A stretch of 64,000 nucleotides of DNA from Dendrophyllia cribrosa (Eukaryota > Cnidaria > Anthozoa > Scleractinia > Dendrophylliidae). The notes beneath the pieces are model-generated. The model saw nothing but the letters and a program-made list of their open reading frames with translations, ran no database searches and was not told the origin of the DNA. Position 1 is the stretch's first letter, and every line of letters begins with the position of its first letter. The stretch covers positions 34,426,176-34,490,175 of the forward strand of contig JAJLRJ010000010.1 of NCBI GenBank assembly GCA_024195265.1. Direction: 5' to 3'. The translations under genes were made by a program, and so were the position numbers. Positions 47,401 through 59,800 of this stretch are shown here, in pieces.

Positions 47401-50400
47401 GAGACCTGATGGAGAAATAAAAATGATTGCTTATCAAATTTACCTTAGTCTCAAAATACCGGCTTGGAATCCCAAACTGAAAAGCATGCATCTCTGAGTT
47501 GTGCAAATCTTATTCTAACAGGGCCTCAAGGATGCCCAGATTTACCTTTCACAGTGGGGGAGGGGGGTGGGGGGGGGGGGGGGGGGGGGGGGGGTGATCT
47601 AGTCGAGGTGCATGGCAGCCCTGCCCCACTTTTTTAAGTGGTGCATACATGAAGAGTTGAATAGCAGTGGGACGAAATGTCACTTGAATGGATATTAACG
47701 TTGGGCCTGCAATATGTAATTGTTCACCTAACTACATTTATACCTTACCCATGGCGACGGCATTGTAGGGAGGGGAGGGTGGGAGTCTGTGGAGCAAAAT
47801 GCCTAGGAGAGGGGAGGGTCAGTAAACATTGAGCCGGCAATATGTAATGGTCACCTGCCTTACCCACCGGGACGGTGATGAAGGGAGGGGAGGGAGGGGA
47901 GGGAGTTAGATGCAGGGGGTGGGGGTTGGAGAAGCAAAACGTCTAGGAGAGGGGAGGCTTCAAATGTTTTATGTTCATGAGTTGGCTCACAGGAGCCTTT
48001 GATCATTTATGGAAATTTACGGACCAAATGGCGAACTGATGCTAACGGGATAACTTTCTGAAAGTTATAAGAATACCTTCAATTATGGCATGAGGTTTTA
48101 CTATGCACAGGGTGCAGTCAGAGAAAGTAGCAGTATTTTTTCCACCAAACATTTGACCACCAAAGAAAAAATCAACTTCCTGCACGAAAACAAAAACAAA
48201 TTAAATAGAAAGTTTAACATAACAAATTACAGTTTATCCGTCCATTGCAGCTTATTAACCAGTATGTACATGTTGTGGTTCAAATTATTCTTTGGTTTGA
48301 ACTTTTTCAAACCAGTTTAAAGACCCACCTTCACCCAAAATGCTGTATGCGCCGTGATCGCTTTCTGTACTGAATTTCATGTAACATGAAATTCACACTT
48401 AAATGTGTGCAACCAATCAGATCATGCGTATGAACAATGGAGCATTTCAAAACAAAAACAAATGACCGCAACATCTTTTGGGTGAACATGGGCCTTTTAT
48501 TAATTTTTATTTTTCTTTGTCTGAGAATCATAATCGTTATCTGAGACAAAGGAAAACACAAATCAAACTGGTTTAAAATTTAAACCACAACATATACATA
48601 TAAGTACACATTTTCTAACGTGTTGCAAATCATTGAGCAAAAGGTCACTCCACTCTCAGGTAATGATGCTTATAATAAATCAGAGGAAGGACAGCAACCT
48701 TACAGTTTATCGTTTTAGTCCATTCTTAAAGTGTTTCTCCCTTTGAGTTTTTTTTTTTTACTTAATTTAGAATGATATAAACTTACTGAGCTTGTAAATA
48801 GCTGGCTGGAAACCATCAAAACCTCACTCATCTGCCATTGCTCTTAGTTTGTAAAACTCAAGCCAGCAATTATTCTAGAAAATGCCAGTCTCACGTATGA
48901 GTATATTCTTGAATGTATGTTTATGCAAGATCAGGTTGGCATTTCCACACAGCAAAGCAGCCATTTTTGTGTTGATTGGATGTGACGTCATCCAATCATT
49001 CTTGGCCATTTGAATTAAGTAATGGTGGCAAGCCGAAGCTGAACTTTACATTTGAAATAACTGGTTTTCATGTTGTAATAAATAATTGAACTTAAAATTT
49101 GGCATGGGAAGTATTCAGCACTTCTACTTTTCAAAACTGAAGAGAAAGGGGAAAGCAAAATTATGATCAAATGGTTATTGTAGCACTTTAAAAATAGAAT
49201 AAAAACTAGAACTTGGGAAGTGGCCTGTGACTGATTCTTACTCTTTTGGCTGATTCAGGTGAGTCTGAACCATGTGCAGCATCCTTTGTAATGTCTGCAA
49301 CAGAATGAAAATCATGATCAGTGATCCTAGACAATAGGAGGTTTTTCTGCTTCCCAACCATCCCAGATGCTCATGCATGGATGCATGGAACTTGGTAGCT
49401 ATCGCTTAATTATGAAAAAATAAAGAAGGCCAGCAAAATTTCCGTCATTTTGATCATTTGTTAGTTAGCGCCTGTTTGCCTTTAACCAAGTTTAAAGGCT
49501 TGGTACTGAGCTTAACATATCACCTAAAAATTTATGGTATATATGCATATAAAGTCGGGAATGATTGCAGACCATTGCAGAAATCTGGGACACATTAATG
49601 GGAATTCAAAATAGAAATGCTCCCGATTTATCCATAACAATCCCAATCACATAATTTATTTTATGACTAATTACTGCTTACTAGATGAAACCAAAAGAAG
49701 ACAACATGGACATCAAGCCTACCTGTGCCAAACTTGGCTCTGATTGATAATGGAGCCTTATCCCTTGCAGTAGCAGGGTCTGTTGGGCCTAACAATGTGC
49801 GCCACTTTTCAATAGCATTTGAACCCTTCAGTTCCAACGCAACAACTGGACCACTTTTCATCAACTCCACCAAAACACTTAGAATAATCAAAACAACATT
49901 TTTGTTACAGTGCAACCACAAAAGACGTGAACGCTAAAAATATGCATGGAATGTTTATTGTGTTACGAACAATCACATTCAAGAACCAGCAAATAAAAAC
50001 CTGGCAAATTGTAAACTGTGACAGTTAACAACTATACAGTATAGTTTACAATAATTTGCTGGCTTTCATCTGCTGGTTCTTGAATCTGATTGGCTGTTAC
50101 ACAATAAACATTCCAGACATATTTTTTGGCATTCACCGCTTTCCTGGTCCCACTGTTATGATCTAAGAGGAGGTGGTATCACTTAAAGGGCATTAACGTC
50201 AATTTATTTGATAAAATAATTATCTATTATGTATGGTTTCCAAAAATATCCATACCTCCCCCATGGACGGTTATTGGAAATTCCTGGGGGGGGGGGGGGA
50301 GGGGTGTCTCAAAAGTTTTTAAAGGAAAGTAGTATGAAGCAAAATCAGAATTTCCAGAGGGGTGGGGAAAGGGTTTTCAAACCAAAAAGCTTCTGTGGGA

Positions 50401-53400
50401 GAGGAATGGATATGTTTTTGGAACAACACATTATCACTAATTTACTAGTACATGTAGTAATCATGGATTATGGGAGTGCCTTCGAGAGCAATAGACAAGT
50501 AAAATGTAAAATGACTGCACAACGTTCCGAAAATGAGGTCAAGATGCGTACCAGTTCTAGGACCGACACAAGCCCCTGAAAGAAATGAGTGGGGGCCAAA
50601 TTACTATCGATCCTTACAAAAATCTAGATTTTTTCTGCTCCCATAACACAGGACAACCAACATAGTAACAGGATGCCAATATTAGGCTTGCGTTCTCCTC
50701 TTGTCAAATGCATTAATAAGCAATAGACCGACACATTTCTATCCAATGGTTTATCATCTCAAAAACCCATGGAGGATGTTGGAAGTACGTAAGATAATCT
50801 TGCAAATCAATTCTTTCTTGTATTCTTCCAACATCCAAGTGGTTTTAACTTGCATTCATTTGATAAACCATAGAAATCAGAACGTGTGCATTATCTTCAG
50901 TTATCATATAATTATAGCAATTAACTATTGAACAATATAGATAATGATTAACTATAATTATGTAACTTATTGCTAAATTCTACTGAGTTTTTCTTTATTA
51001 TGATAGTGTGCCAATCCATTCTGCAGATATGTAAATAACAGGCGGAAGGCGGAAAAAATAACCGCCTGAAGACTGAGTTTTCTTCATTTTTTCCACCTGG
51101 AAAACTGTGTTTGCTGAACTATTTCTCTTTTTTTTAACCAAAATTTTCCGTCAGTGATGAACAAAAGTCCACCTGTTGGATATCTTAGCTACATCCCTGT
51201 TCTGCTTTATGGCTGCTGTAGGATCATAGTAGATTTTTACATTTTCTGTACCTTCGTGGTAAACTGCAACTGGAGACAAATGTAATACTGAATTCAACCT
51301 AGACTGAAGTTACCCGCCGATTGTTCTCCACGTCTAAAGTGACTACAACGTGAGACAAATTGATAAGAAAAGATATCCCAGCTTTGAACTGACCACATTT
51401 TTTATGACATTATTTAACTGTTAAATCAACATAACAAAATAATATACTTTCAATGCTCAAAGCTTACTTGTAAAAAGGTTTTCCTTGGTGTTCCGCATAA
51501 AACTTTGAGGCCTCAATGCTGTGTTGCAAGATTATACATTGAAATTAGAGTGTCATAACTCATTTCACATTCAATATACATGATCAAAAAATGACTAAAA
51601 ACTCACCTTGAAAGCCTGACCATCTTAGCTCTGCAAATTAGGAAACCTCCTTGATGGATCATGTCAATTATACTTCCTACAGAACATATATAAATGAAAG
51701 CATTTTGTTAATTTAATTTGGTTGTCACTATTTTTCAGCACCTCCTGACAATACAACCCTGAACCAGTGAATTATGATGCAGGGGTTTCAATAAAATTAA
51801 GAGTACCGTACATGTATTAGTTGCAATATTTATAAAATAGACGGCAGATTATTAGGAACTCTGAAATGGCATTTTCAGCATTCATTCTGGGCATCAAGTT
51901 CAGTGACATTAATCAAAAAGTAGGCGGCGATAATTAATTTAGGAAGTAGCCGGCGGAATTCGCCGGTTGCCGGCTTCTAATGAAACCTCTGAATTGATTG
52001 CATAAAGAATTGAAAAGCAAAGACAGCTGAAGCAACATACCCATCTGTGAGACAGCATCTGGCTTTATCATAGCGAGTGTTCTGGAAAAATAATACAATG
52101 TAATTAATAAGTTTTAAATACATTGTAAATAATTATATTAATTAGTAATTAGCCAAGGGTTATTTTTAGGCAACAAGTGGGACAAAATGGATGACTGTTA
52201 ACTTACATGAATTATGGTAAAAAAAAAAAAAATTACATATCAAAGATCAGGAGCCTAAAAATATAACCAGCTTGTTTTTCATATGGGCAAGGTTGACTCA
52301 CAGATCACTCAGATATGAACAAAGGCTTTTGTTCACAGGATATGCCAGAATATGTTTTGTATATGCATTCTTGATGTGAAAAGTAAAATAACAATAATTA
52401 TTGAAAATGAATATTCCAAGACAGTATGCTTTGGGATTTCCACGTGGAAAACTCACATTTTGCCCTTCACTTTGTTGTGGACGGAAGATATCATGTTTCA
52501 CGGGAAGAAAAACGTTTGAAACATATAGAATGGCTCGACACAGTTCATGGCTCAAATGGAGTGTATTTGTAACAGAAATATATATATGCAAAACTTCATG
52601 AGAAATGGCAAAAGTACAAAATCAAAAGCAAGATAACATCTTGCACTTCACATCAAATGGAATCTACAGTGTATATGGTGTAAAGTACAGAACATGATCC
52701 TACCAGATACTGGGCAACTAGGAACTGATCCGGAAGTGATCTTAGAAAACTTAAGATAACTGGTTGGAGTTTAAAGATTGAAAAATATCATCAGCAATGA
52801 CTAAAATAAAAACAGTTACTGTAAGGTTATTTAAATTCATTTGCTAATAATAAACTCACATCTCATTCTTGTTTTTCAGGAGGTTTGATGTACGTTGATC
52901 AGCATAGTCTATTATTGTCAACTGTAATCGCATGAAACATTGTATCAGCATTAAAACGATCTCTTAAATTTGTCAAAACACTCTACAATAGCTACACTTG
53001 GCTGATGTAGAGAGGCAACCATATTTAAGGGGGATCAAATTAGAGGGTTTGAGTGAATAAATCACCAGAACAAGAAAACATGGCTGTTGTGAGTTGGCTG
53101 CTAGTAAATTATGGTTCACATGAATTAATGTGGTTTTCAAGTAATTTAGTCTGGGATAGAGTATAGAAATCAGAGAGGTTTGGTCTAGAATAGGCTGTCA
53201 TTTACCAGGAAATTGGTCAGTGGTACCGGTATGAAGATACATTTTCTGAAAAATAGCGAGTCTGGGATCAGGTGGGGTTTTTCAGTGACTAGTCTAGAAT
53301 AGGGTTGCAAAATGCAGCAGAACATATGATCTGGTATAGGAATTCAGAGTCCCAGCAGCACACCACCACCGAAAGATATACAGAGCAATCCCAACCAACC

Positions 53401-56400
53401 CCCATCCTCCCCCCACCACCCCCCCCCCCCCCCAGACATTCAACATTGTTTAATCCACACACGTGCAGCAGACCATATTTAACAACTATTCACCGAAGTG
53501 GAGGTGGGTAGTGGTGGATATTTACCGAGCCGCGAATTTTTTTTAGTATATACTGAAACAGTGATATAATATAATGAAAATGATGCTTTTTAACTCATTT
53601 ATTCCTGTCAACGATTACAACTTTTGTGCGCAAATTGCTGGGAGGTGAATAGCACTTGCTATTCTGAGTTTCAGTAGCCAATCAGAGAGCGCCAACAATG
53701 CTATCCACTGTTTCAGTATATACTAATCAACATTATTCAGTCAGTGTGGCAAAACAAGTTCAATGATGTTGAACTCATTTGGCTATGTTGCAGGAAAATT
53801 CCGGTCTCGGGTTTCCATCTTTACATGACTTTTGTAGGTTAAATGTGTATCCAGCATATATTCAATCTAGGTAAACTTATCCTAACCCAGCACAAAGCTA
53901 ACTCTAACAGAAAGCTAACCTTACATGTTGCTAACTCTAACACAAAGCTAACCATCACACCACTAGCTACCTGTACAGTATCTTTGTGATACTAGGGTGA
54001 CGGTTGGCTTTCTACTGGGGTTATTAGGTTAGCTTACCTTGATTGAATACTGGGAACACATTTAACCTACGTATATTCATTTGAATACTGATTCAACCTG
54101 AGAACAGATTTTACCTGCAGCAGCTACACCTGAGCCCCTTTATATGTTAACTTTAGCATGTGTGGTAAATTACCTGACGAGAGTGAATATTGATAATAGC
54201 TCCAATGAAAAGGTGATGAATTTGAAGGCCATCTATCAGTGATCGTTTCAGAAAAAGACGACGATTCTTGATGTCATACTAGCAGAAATAAAAGTTATTT
54301 AGCAATATAATAAAAAGACTATCACTAAACTTATAAACCTGCCAACTTTTTCCAAGTGACAGGCATGAGAATTTTTTTCGTGGGAGGGCCAGGATTTCCG
54401 AAGGTGACCCGACCAAATCCGAAGAGAACCCGATCTATTCCAAAGTTGTCCGAAGATGTTCCGAAGAATTTGGAAGTTTCCATGGACCTCAGACCTCTGT
54501 ATAATTGAAGGGCCGAGAGCATGTCCAGCCTATATGACTTTTTAGGCCTTTTTCTATTTTTTCTCGCTCAGAATAGCTCAGAATAGCCTCATTTTATCGT
54601 ACAACGAATAATATCACAAGCCCTTGTCGAATTTGCACTAACCCTAAGGAATTTGACCAATTTACCTGAAAAAAGCAGAGTTCTGGCCCTCCAGTGCTTT
54701 GACGGTACATTCAGAGCGTAATTTCGAAGCCATTTGAAAGCAGTTTGGCCGTGAGAATACGCGACTGCAATACTTCTGACCAGTGCCAACAACTAAACGA
54801 AAATACCGTTATTTACGCACGCCTGGCTCGCTTATCTATCGTGAGCTCACTGCGGCAACACATCGCCTCTGTAGCGTGTGTGTAAGCCAACGTGTATGAG
54901 GCCCGTCCGGTGATTGAAAGACATCATTAAGTCTGGAAATCCTTGAGTCTCTAGCACTTCTCAAAGAAACGAGTCGTGTTTCTTGTCCTTCCTTGTGTCT
55001 GAAGCGCCATTTAGCGCTCGAGGTGAAAAACGGACCTTGGTCGGGAAGACGAGCCGGCGGGAAAGTCTGGAATCACTTCGGATCAGAAAAGGGGCAGCGT
55101 TGAGAGTTGTGGGCCATTTCCCATCCCGTGCCGTGGTCGAAATGCCCGATATCCGAAGTGCTTTGAGACTTATAGTATTTTGCAATAACTTTCGGGTGGG
55201 AACTCCATTTCGGTTTTGTTGTAGGATTTCCCGACATGCTTTGCGACAGTGGTAGATGGGTCCGCTGTGCGTGGTCGGGCACTTGAAATACAGCTTTGGG
55301 CAGCTCGAAGTGAGTTGTTGCTGGCCGGTGGGAAGACGTTTCGCATTTGGAGTCTTTAATGCAACATTAAATTCGATCTAAAAGGATTTTGAAATCGAGA
55401 TAGGCGTTTTGATGCGTATCAACCTTTTAATAATAAAACTTAGGCTGAAGTGAGCATGTGTTCGTCTGTGGTCTAGTGGTTTGGTCGGGGATTTGCGCTC
55501 GGACGGCTCCGGGTTCGAATCACGCTCGGCCTCATTTTTTTTTTTTTTTTTTTTTTTCTTTCTTTCTTCGAACTGGACATTATGAAAGTGATTTACTTTT
55601 TTTGCGTTCGTCAAAATTTCTAACGTTTAATTTTACAAAAATATCGAACCGTGTCAGTGCGAAAACAGAAGCTTACCGCAATATTGCGTTACAATAGGAG
55701 CCTTTGATTGATTGATTTTTTTTTTTTTGAATACGGTATTTCTCGAAAACGACGGAAAAAACAACGGAAAAAAATTCGGAACAATGTTTTGCAACTAATT
55801 TCTAGTTCACATGCCAAAATTGGACAAATCTGAGCAAGAAAAAATAAAAAAGGCCTAAAAAGTCATATAGGCTGGACATGCTCTCGGCCCTTCAATTGTA
55901 ATGTTCAGAATAATAAAAAGCTACAAAAAAGTGCCACACAGTGTATTTTCATGAACGTAACTATATTTTTAATTGGATCATGCAATCAGTTAAGGCTGAT
56001 AGCTCAAATCTGTAAGTCAGGCGTGAGAAATTGATCCATAGGCGTGAGATCGGAGTTTTGGACTCGCAGGCGTGAGACTCACGCCTCAGGCATGAGACTT
56101 GGCAGGTCTAAACTTATTACTAATTTGGTCGAGATGTGGTAACATGTCTTGTGAAAAATATCCCAGATAACAAGAAAACTGAGTTTACATGTATGCATTC
56201 AAACTCAGAAAAATGAATATTTGCATATTTGTGTTCAGGTAGGCACCAATGAGATAACAAGAAACCAATTCAAAGATTTCTGATATTGCATAAAGTGCAT
56301 CATTTATCTCAAACATTTGAGTGAACTTCTATATAAAATTGACCTTCTCCAATTTTTTAAAGTACAAACTTATAGTAGGTAGGAGAAGTTTGCTAAACAC

Positions 56401-56659
56401 AAAACGTGTGAGATATCAATGTAAAGGACTGAAATGATGAACAATATATAAACAAACAACAGACTATTACCATCTCCACAGACGAGTCGCTGGGATAGTA
56501 AAGTAGTTGGTATTTTCTCATCAGTGAAGCCCTGGGGTCGTACCATTCCGCCAAAAAGGCATGCCGCTCATCCGACGCAGCCTGTTAATAGACAGAAACG
56601 TAATCAATCTACTGCAAGTCTTCTTGAGAGACAAGAGAGTTCGAAAAATAGCTTACCAT
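44484..56659 (-). CDS. NME7: NME7, nucleoside diphosphate kinase-like protein of cilia/centrosome
   Basis: NME7 is a ciliary and gamma-tubulin-ring-complex protein with a DM10 domain and two NDPK domains. Coding exons in transcript order: 56657-56659 (start ATG alone), 56471-56581, 54174-54278, 52860-52921, 52041-52081, 51607-51676, 51468-51518, 49723-49877, 49242-49294, 48077-48179, 47341-47405, 46985-47053, 45992-46093 and 44484-44690. Phases agree throughout and give 398 residues (human NME7 has 376). DM10 spans about 1-90 (FLAEWYDPRASLMRKYQLLY). NDPK A spans about 94-225, with TLAMIKPDAV and the active-site motif AAHGSDSPESA (His207). NDPK B spans about 240-370, with CTLCIVKPHAI and NAVHCTDLPEDGLLEV (His355). 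After LLEV the usual aromatic end is replaced by 31 unrelated residues read straight from genomic sequence. The true last exon may therefore be missing or elsewhere. Introns hold several transposons. Confidence 0.96.
44816..45154. repeat. CCTGCCAA-ended repeat, uninterrupted copy A
   Basis: Ends ACCTGCCAAGTCTCACGCC and AAAAAGTTGGCAGGT. The interior has several CTCACGCCT motifs and TTCGGA-rich stretches. It is the reverse-complement paralogue of 54337-56107 without the 1.39-kb insertion. Confidence 0.85.
46738..46960. repeat. dispersed repeat, CCCTTTAA-type, copy 4
   Basis: Shares ATAGTTCTAACTTTTGAGTC and GGCAGTACTTTTGCATGGTA with the copy at 20083-20274. It lies in an NME7 intron. Confidence 0.6.
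47555..47960. repeat. poly-G tract and G-rich tandem duplication
   Basis: An almost pure G run at about 47555-47594. It is followed by two-to-three diverged ~130-bp units that share GGCAATATGTAAT, GGTCACCTGCC or its relative, GGGACGG and GGAGAGGGGAGG. Confidence 0.6.
49947..50115. mobile_element. palindromic MITE in an NME7 intron
   Basis: Ends TGGAATGTTTATTGTGTTAC and GTTACACAATAAACATTCCA. Inner arms share CAAGAACCAGCA with the partner TGCTGGTTCTTG. Confidence 0.8.
53478..53724. repeat. repeat with AGTATATACT inverted ends, copy 1
   Basis: AGTATATACTGAAACAGTG (from 53545) and CACTGTTTCAGTATATACT (to 53724) are inverted. The flank TTAACAACTATTCACC and the interior ATTTATTCCTGTCAACGATT recur in copy 2 at 59487-59826. 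Confidence 0.75.
54337..56107. repeat. CCTGCCAA-ended repeat, copy B, split by a 1.39-kb insertion
   Basis: 54337-54506 and 55894-56107 together match the reverse complement of 44816-45154. The break lies at GTATAATT / AATTGTAATG, against GTAATTGTAACG in copy A. Confidence 0.85.
54507..55893 (+). mobile_element. 1.39-kb inverted-repeat element, copy 3
   Basis: Same element as 21542-22924, with the same terminal repeats and a tRNA-like segment (B box 55512-55521, then about 25 T). It is somewhat more diverged than copies 1 and 2. AATT is present on both sides (54503-54506 and 55894-55897). Confidence 0.9.
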
Positions 56660-56834
56660 GATGAAATTTATCCAGCTAAAACAATCAAATCCTCCTGCAA
56701 GTTTAGATCTAGCGGTTTCTCTTGTTTTGGCAACGGGCCAGCCTCGTTTCGATGCATCGCTAACTTGGTTCCAGTCTACCACGGCCAAGTATTTGTGCGC
56801 CTGTTCAAAATTGACATTTCCCGAGAAGTAAGTG
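56660..56834. promoter_or_regulatory. probable shared promoter of NME7 (-) and homocysteine methyltransferase (+)
   Basis: Only 175 bp separate the two start codons, which point away from each other. No TATA box is evident. TTGTTTTGGCAAC (56722-56734) has the right half-site (GGCAAC) of an RFX X-box and fits the 14-base consensus at ten positions. That would suit the ciliary role of NME7, but the match is weak. Confidence 0.6.
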
Positions 56835-59800
56835 ATGGCTGCAGTTGAAAATGCAGAATTCCTTGTGTTAGATGGAGGTTTAGGGACAGAATTAGCTAGG
56901 GCTGGATTTCAGCTTCAAGTAAGGCAACATTATGCTTAAAGAACAGTCCCTTGTGTTATCCTGATCATCTGAAAGTTTCAGAATATCACACTCTCTGACT
57001 CTAGATCTGTATTCTGCAATCGCACCATAATTTTTTTGTCTGAATATAATATATGCCTATGTCGACATTTACATCTCGACTACATGTATTCTTTAATATT
57101 AACTGTACTGTTCTTAGGATGATCCGCTTTGGAGCGCAAGAGTTCTTGTCGAATATCCAGAAGCCATAAAATCCGTTCATAAAAGGTAATGACTGACTCG
57201 GATAAAATTAAGACTCAAGTTTTATGTACTATGTTTTTTTTTTGTCAAATTCAGTGTTTTTTTTTAATTTTCAGTCACTTGTAACAAGCGTAATATTAAT
57301 TTTGTGTTTATAGTTTCCTTGAGAGTGGAGCAAATGTTTTGACAACTGCTTCTTATCAAGTAAGTTTGTCTCACCATTTGTTATAGAGTAAAATAATAGA
57401 ATGTCTTTGAAAGTTTTATTCTCTTGTGTTTGATTGTAAGGTTAGCATTGAGGGACTCTTTCAGCATTGCGGTTTTGATTTGAGTGAGGCTTTAGCTGTA
57501 ATTCACAAATCTGTGAAAATAGCACGGGATGCTTGTAACGAAGTATGTACTAGGTAAAGGTAATAATTTTATTATCAGTTCATTCTGTGATTTATGCTAA
57601 CCATGTTTTGCAATGACTGTCAAATTTCTTGACATTGTTCAATGGCTAATAACTGTAGTTGCTTTAAAATTAAGGGACAGACAATAAAAGCACTCTTCAT
57701 AGCTATTTATATGATTTTTTTTATGTCATCACTGTGAAAAACAGTCCAACATATTGGCATTGTATATAAGAACATAATGGTATCAACATTTTGTTAATCT
57801 TCAGTAGTTAATTTTGTTAAACTCATTATGGGGATTCAGTTCTCCTCTGTTGACACCCCTTTTGCCATTGTTATTATTTTTTCACTTGCAAATAAGTTGT
57901 TATAAATGAATAAATATAAAAAATGTAAGGAAAAAACTGACCTTTGCTTTATCGTATTATTCTCTGTTCTTATGTTGTTATGGTGCTGGTGTGAACCAGG
58001 CAATAATATACCCTTGTTCATGAAAATGTCAAGTTTGAATTCTTGAATTAAAATAGTTTCAGAGTTCACTAAGTACAGTACTTGTCTTTAAAACAAAAAT
58101 GGGTCATTATTAGGTTTCCATTAAATTATGCAAATGTAATGTTTGGTTTCTAAAAGTGTACTACAAAAATCATTTATTTAATACATGTATCGTTTACAGT
58201 GCCAATTCTGAATCCCAGAGAAGGCTTCTGGTGGCTGGATCAGTAGGACCATATGGAGCATGTCAGTGTGATATGTCTGAGTATACAGGAAAATATGTTG
58301 ACAACATGACCATACAGGTAAAAAAGAAAAAAAGACTGATAGGCTTCTGTCCTAAGTTTATTTTTGACAATGAAAAACCTCATGTAACTGACCTGTCAGC
58401 TAGGTAAACTGGACACTCATGAAAGCTACACTCACAAAAGCTAGCCATTTGCAAGTTGCTTTATGGCTCATTGTCAAACCGAGGCCTGGTGCGTAGCTTT
58501 TCATTTGAAAATGAGTTTTTATTCACATACTAAAAAAGCTCATTTTCATATGAAAGGTTTGGCACCACTAAGGCGAAGCATTGCTTTGATAATGAGGCAT
58601 GAAGCAACTCAGAAATGGCCTACTAAAAGTATTGCTTAAGAGTTGGTCACACAGAGAGGTAGGATTTTACTATATTTAATGTCACTGTTCCTATGTTGCT
58701 ATTTGGACTTATTAGACGTAACCAAACCCAAACAAACATGTTGAGACGCAATAAAACAACAACAATGTGGCGTAATAGGGGGGACACAGCCCTGTGGCAG
58801 GTAATTCGCGACTTCGGGTTATGCGCACAACGTAAGCCTCACTTATCTCCCCGCAACTTGGGGATAGGACAAGAGTATTGGCAGAGCCCTCCTTATCTCC
58901 CCAGCACCGCCCGGGCTGGATCACGAACAAGATGAAGGCAAAGGTAAAACCATGGCAACACACAAGGAATGCCAAGAGCTTGGGGGAAGTCGCTACGCAG
59001 ACTTAGCCAAACCACAAGGAGTGACCCCTAGTTTAATAAAGTAAACAAAACAACCCATCTCCAAAGGGAGGGAGGGTGGGAAACAATTTATAAGCTGTTA
59101 CTGCTTCGTGCAATGCTGCCAGGATAATGACCTGGGATTGTGTACTACTGCTTTTATATCGAGACAGTGTCTTTGAGTGCGACCAATGACTACATTTGTA
59201 CTATAAAGTAAAAATACACAACGTGGCTAACTACGAGCCATGAATAGAGCTTTTGAAAACGACAACCAATCGAGGTAAAGCTAAGATATATTTCTAGACT
59301 ATATATCCACATATCTGATTGTTTTTTAGACATGAATACCATTCATTTCAAGGTAGTGAATAGAACGCATTCATAATGAATGGAGGCTTTGCTTATTGTT
59401 TACTCACTGGGCAGTGTTTGCGTGACCAGCTACCCATAGGGCGTCACGTTCCATTAACTGCATTTAACCGCTCGGTTAAAGCTTTATTAACAACTATTCA
59501 CCAAAGTGGCTCAGTAAATATCCACCACTGGCCACTGACATACTGAAGTATAAAATTATACTAAAATAGTAGATACTTGAAATGAATGTGGTATATACTT
59601 AAAAAAGTATATATTAAAATAGTATATACTTCAATAGTATATACTAAAACGGTGAGATAATATACATGTAGCACAAAATGATGATTTTTAACTCATTTAT
59701 TCCTGTCAACGATTACAATTTTTGCATGCAAATTGCTTGGAGGTGAATAGCACTTGCTATCCCAAGTTTCAGTAGCCAATCAGAACATGCCAACAATGCT

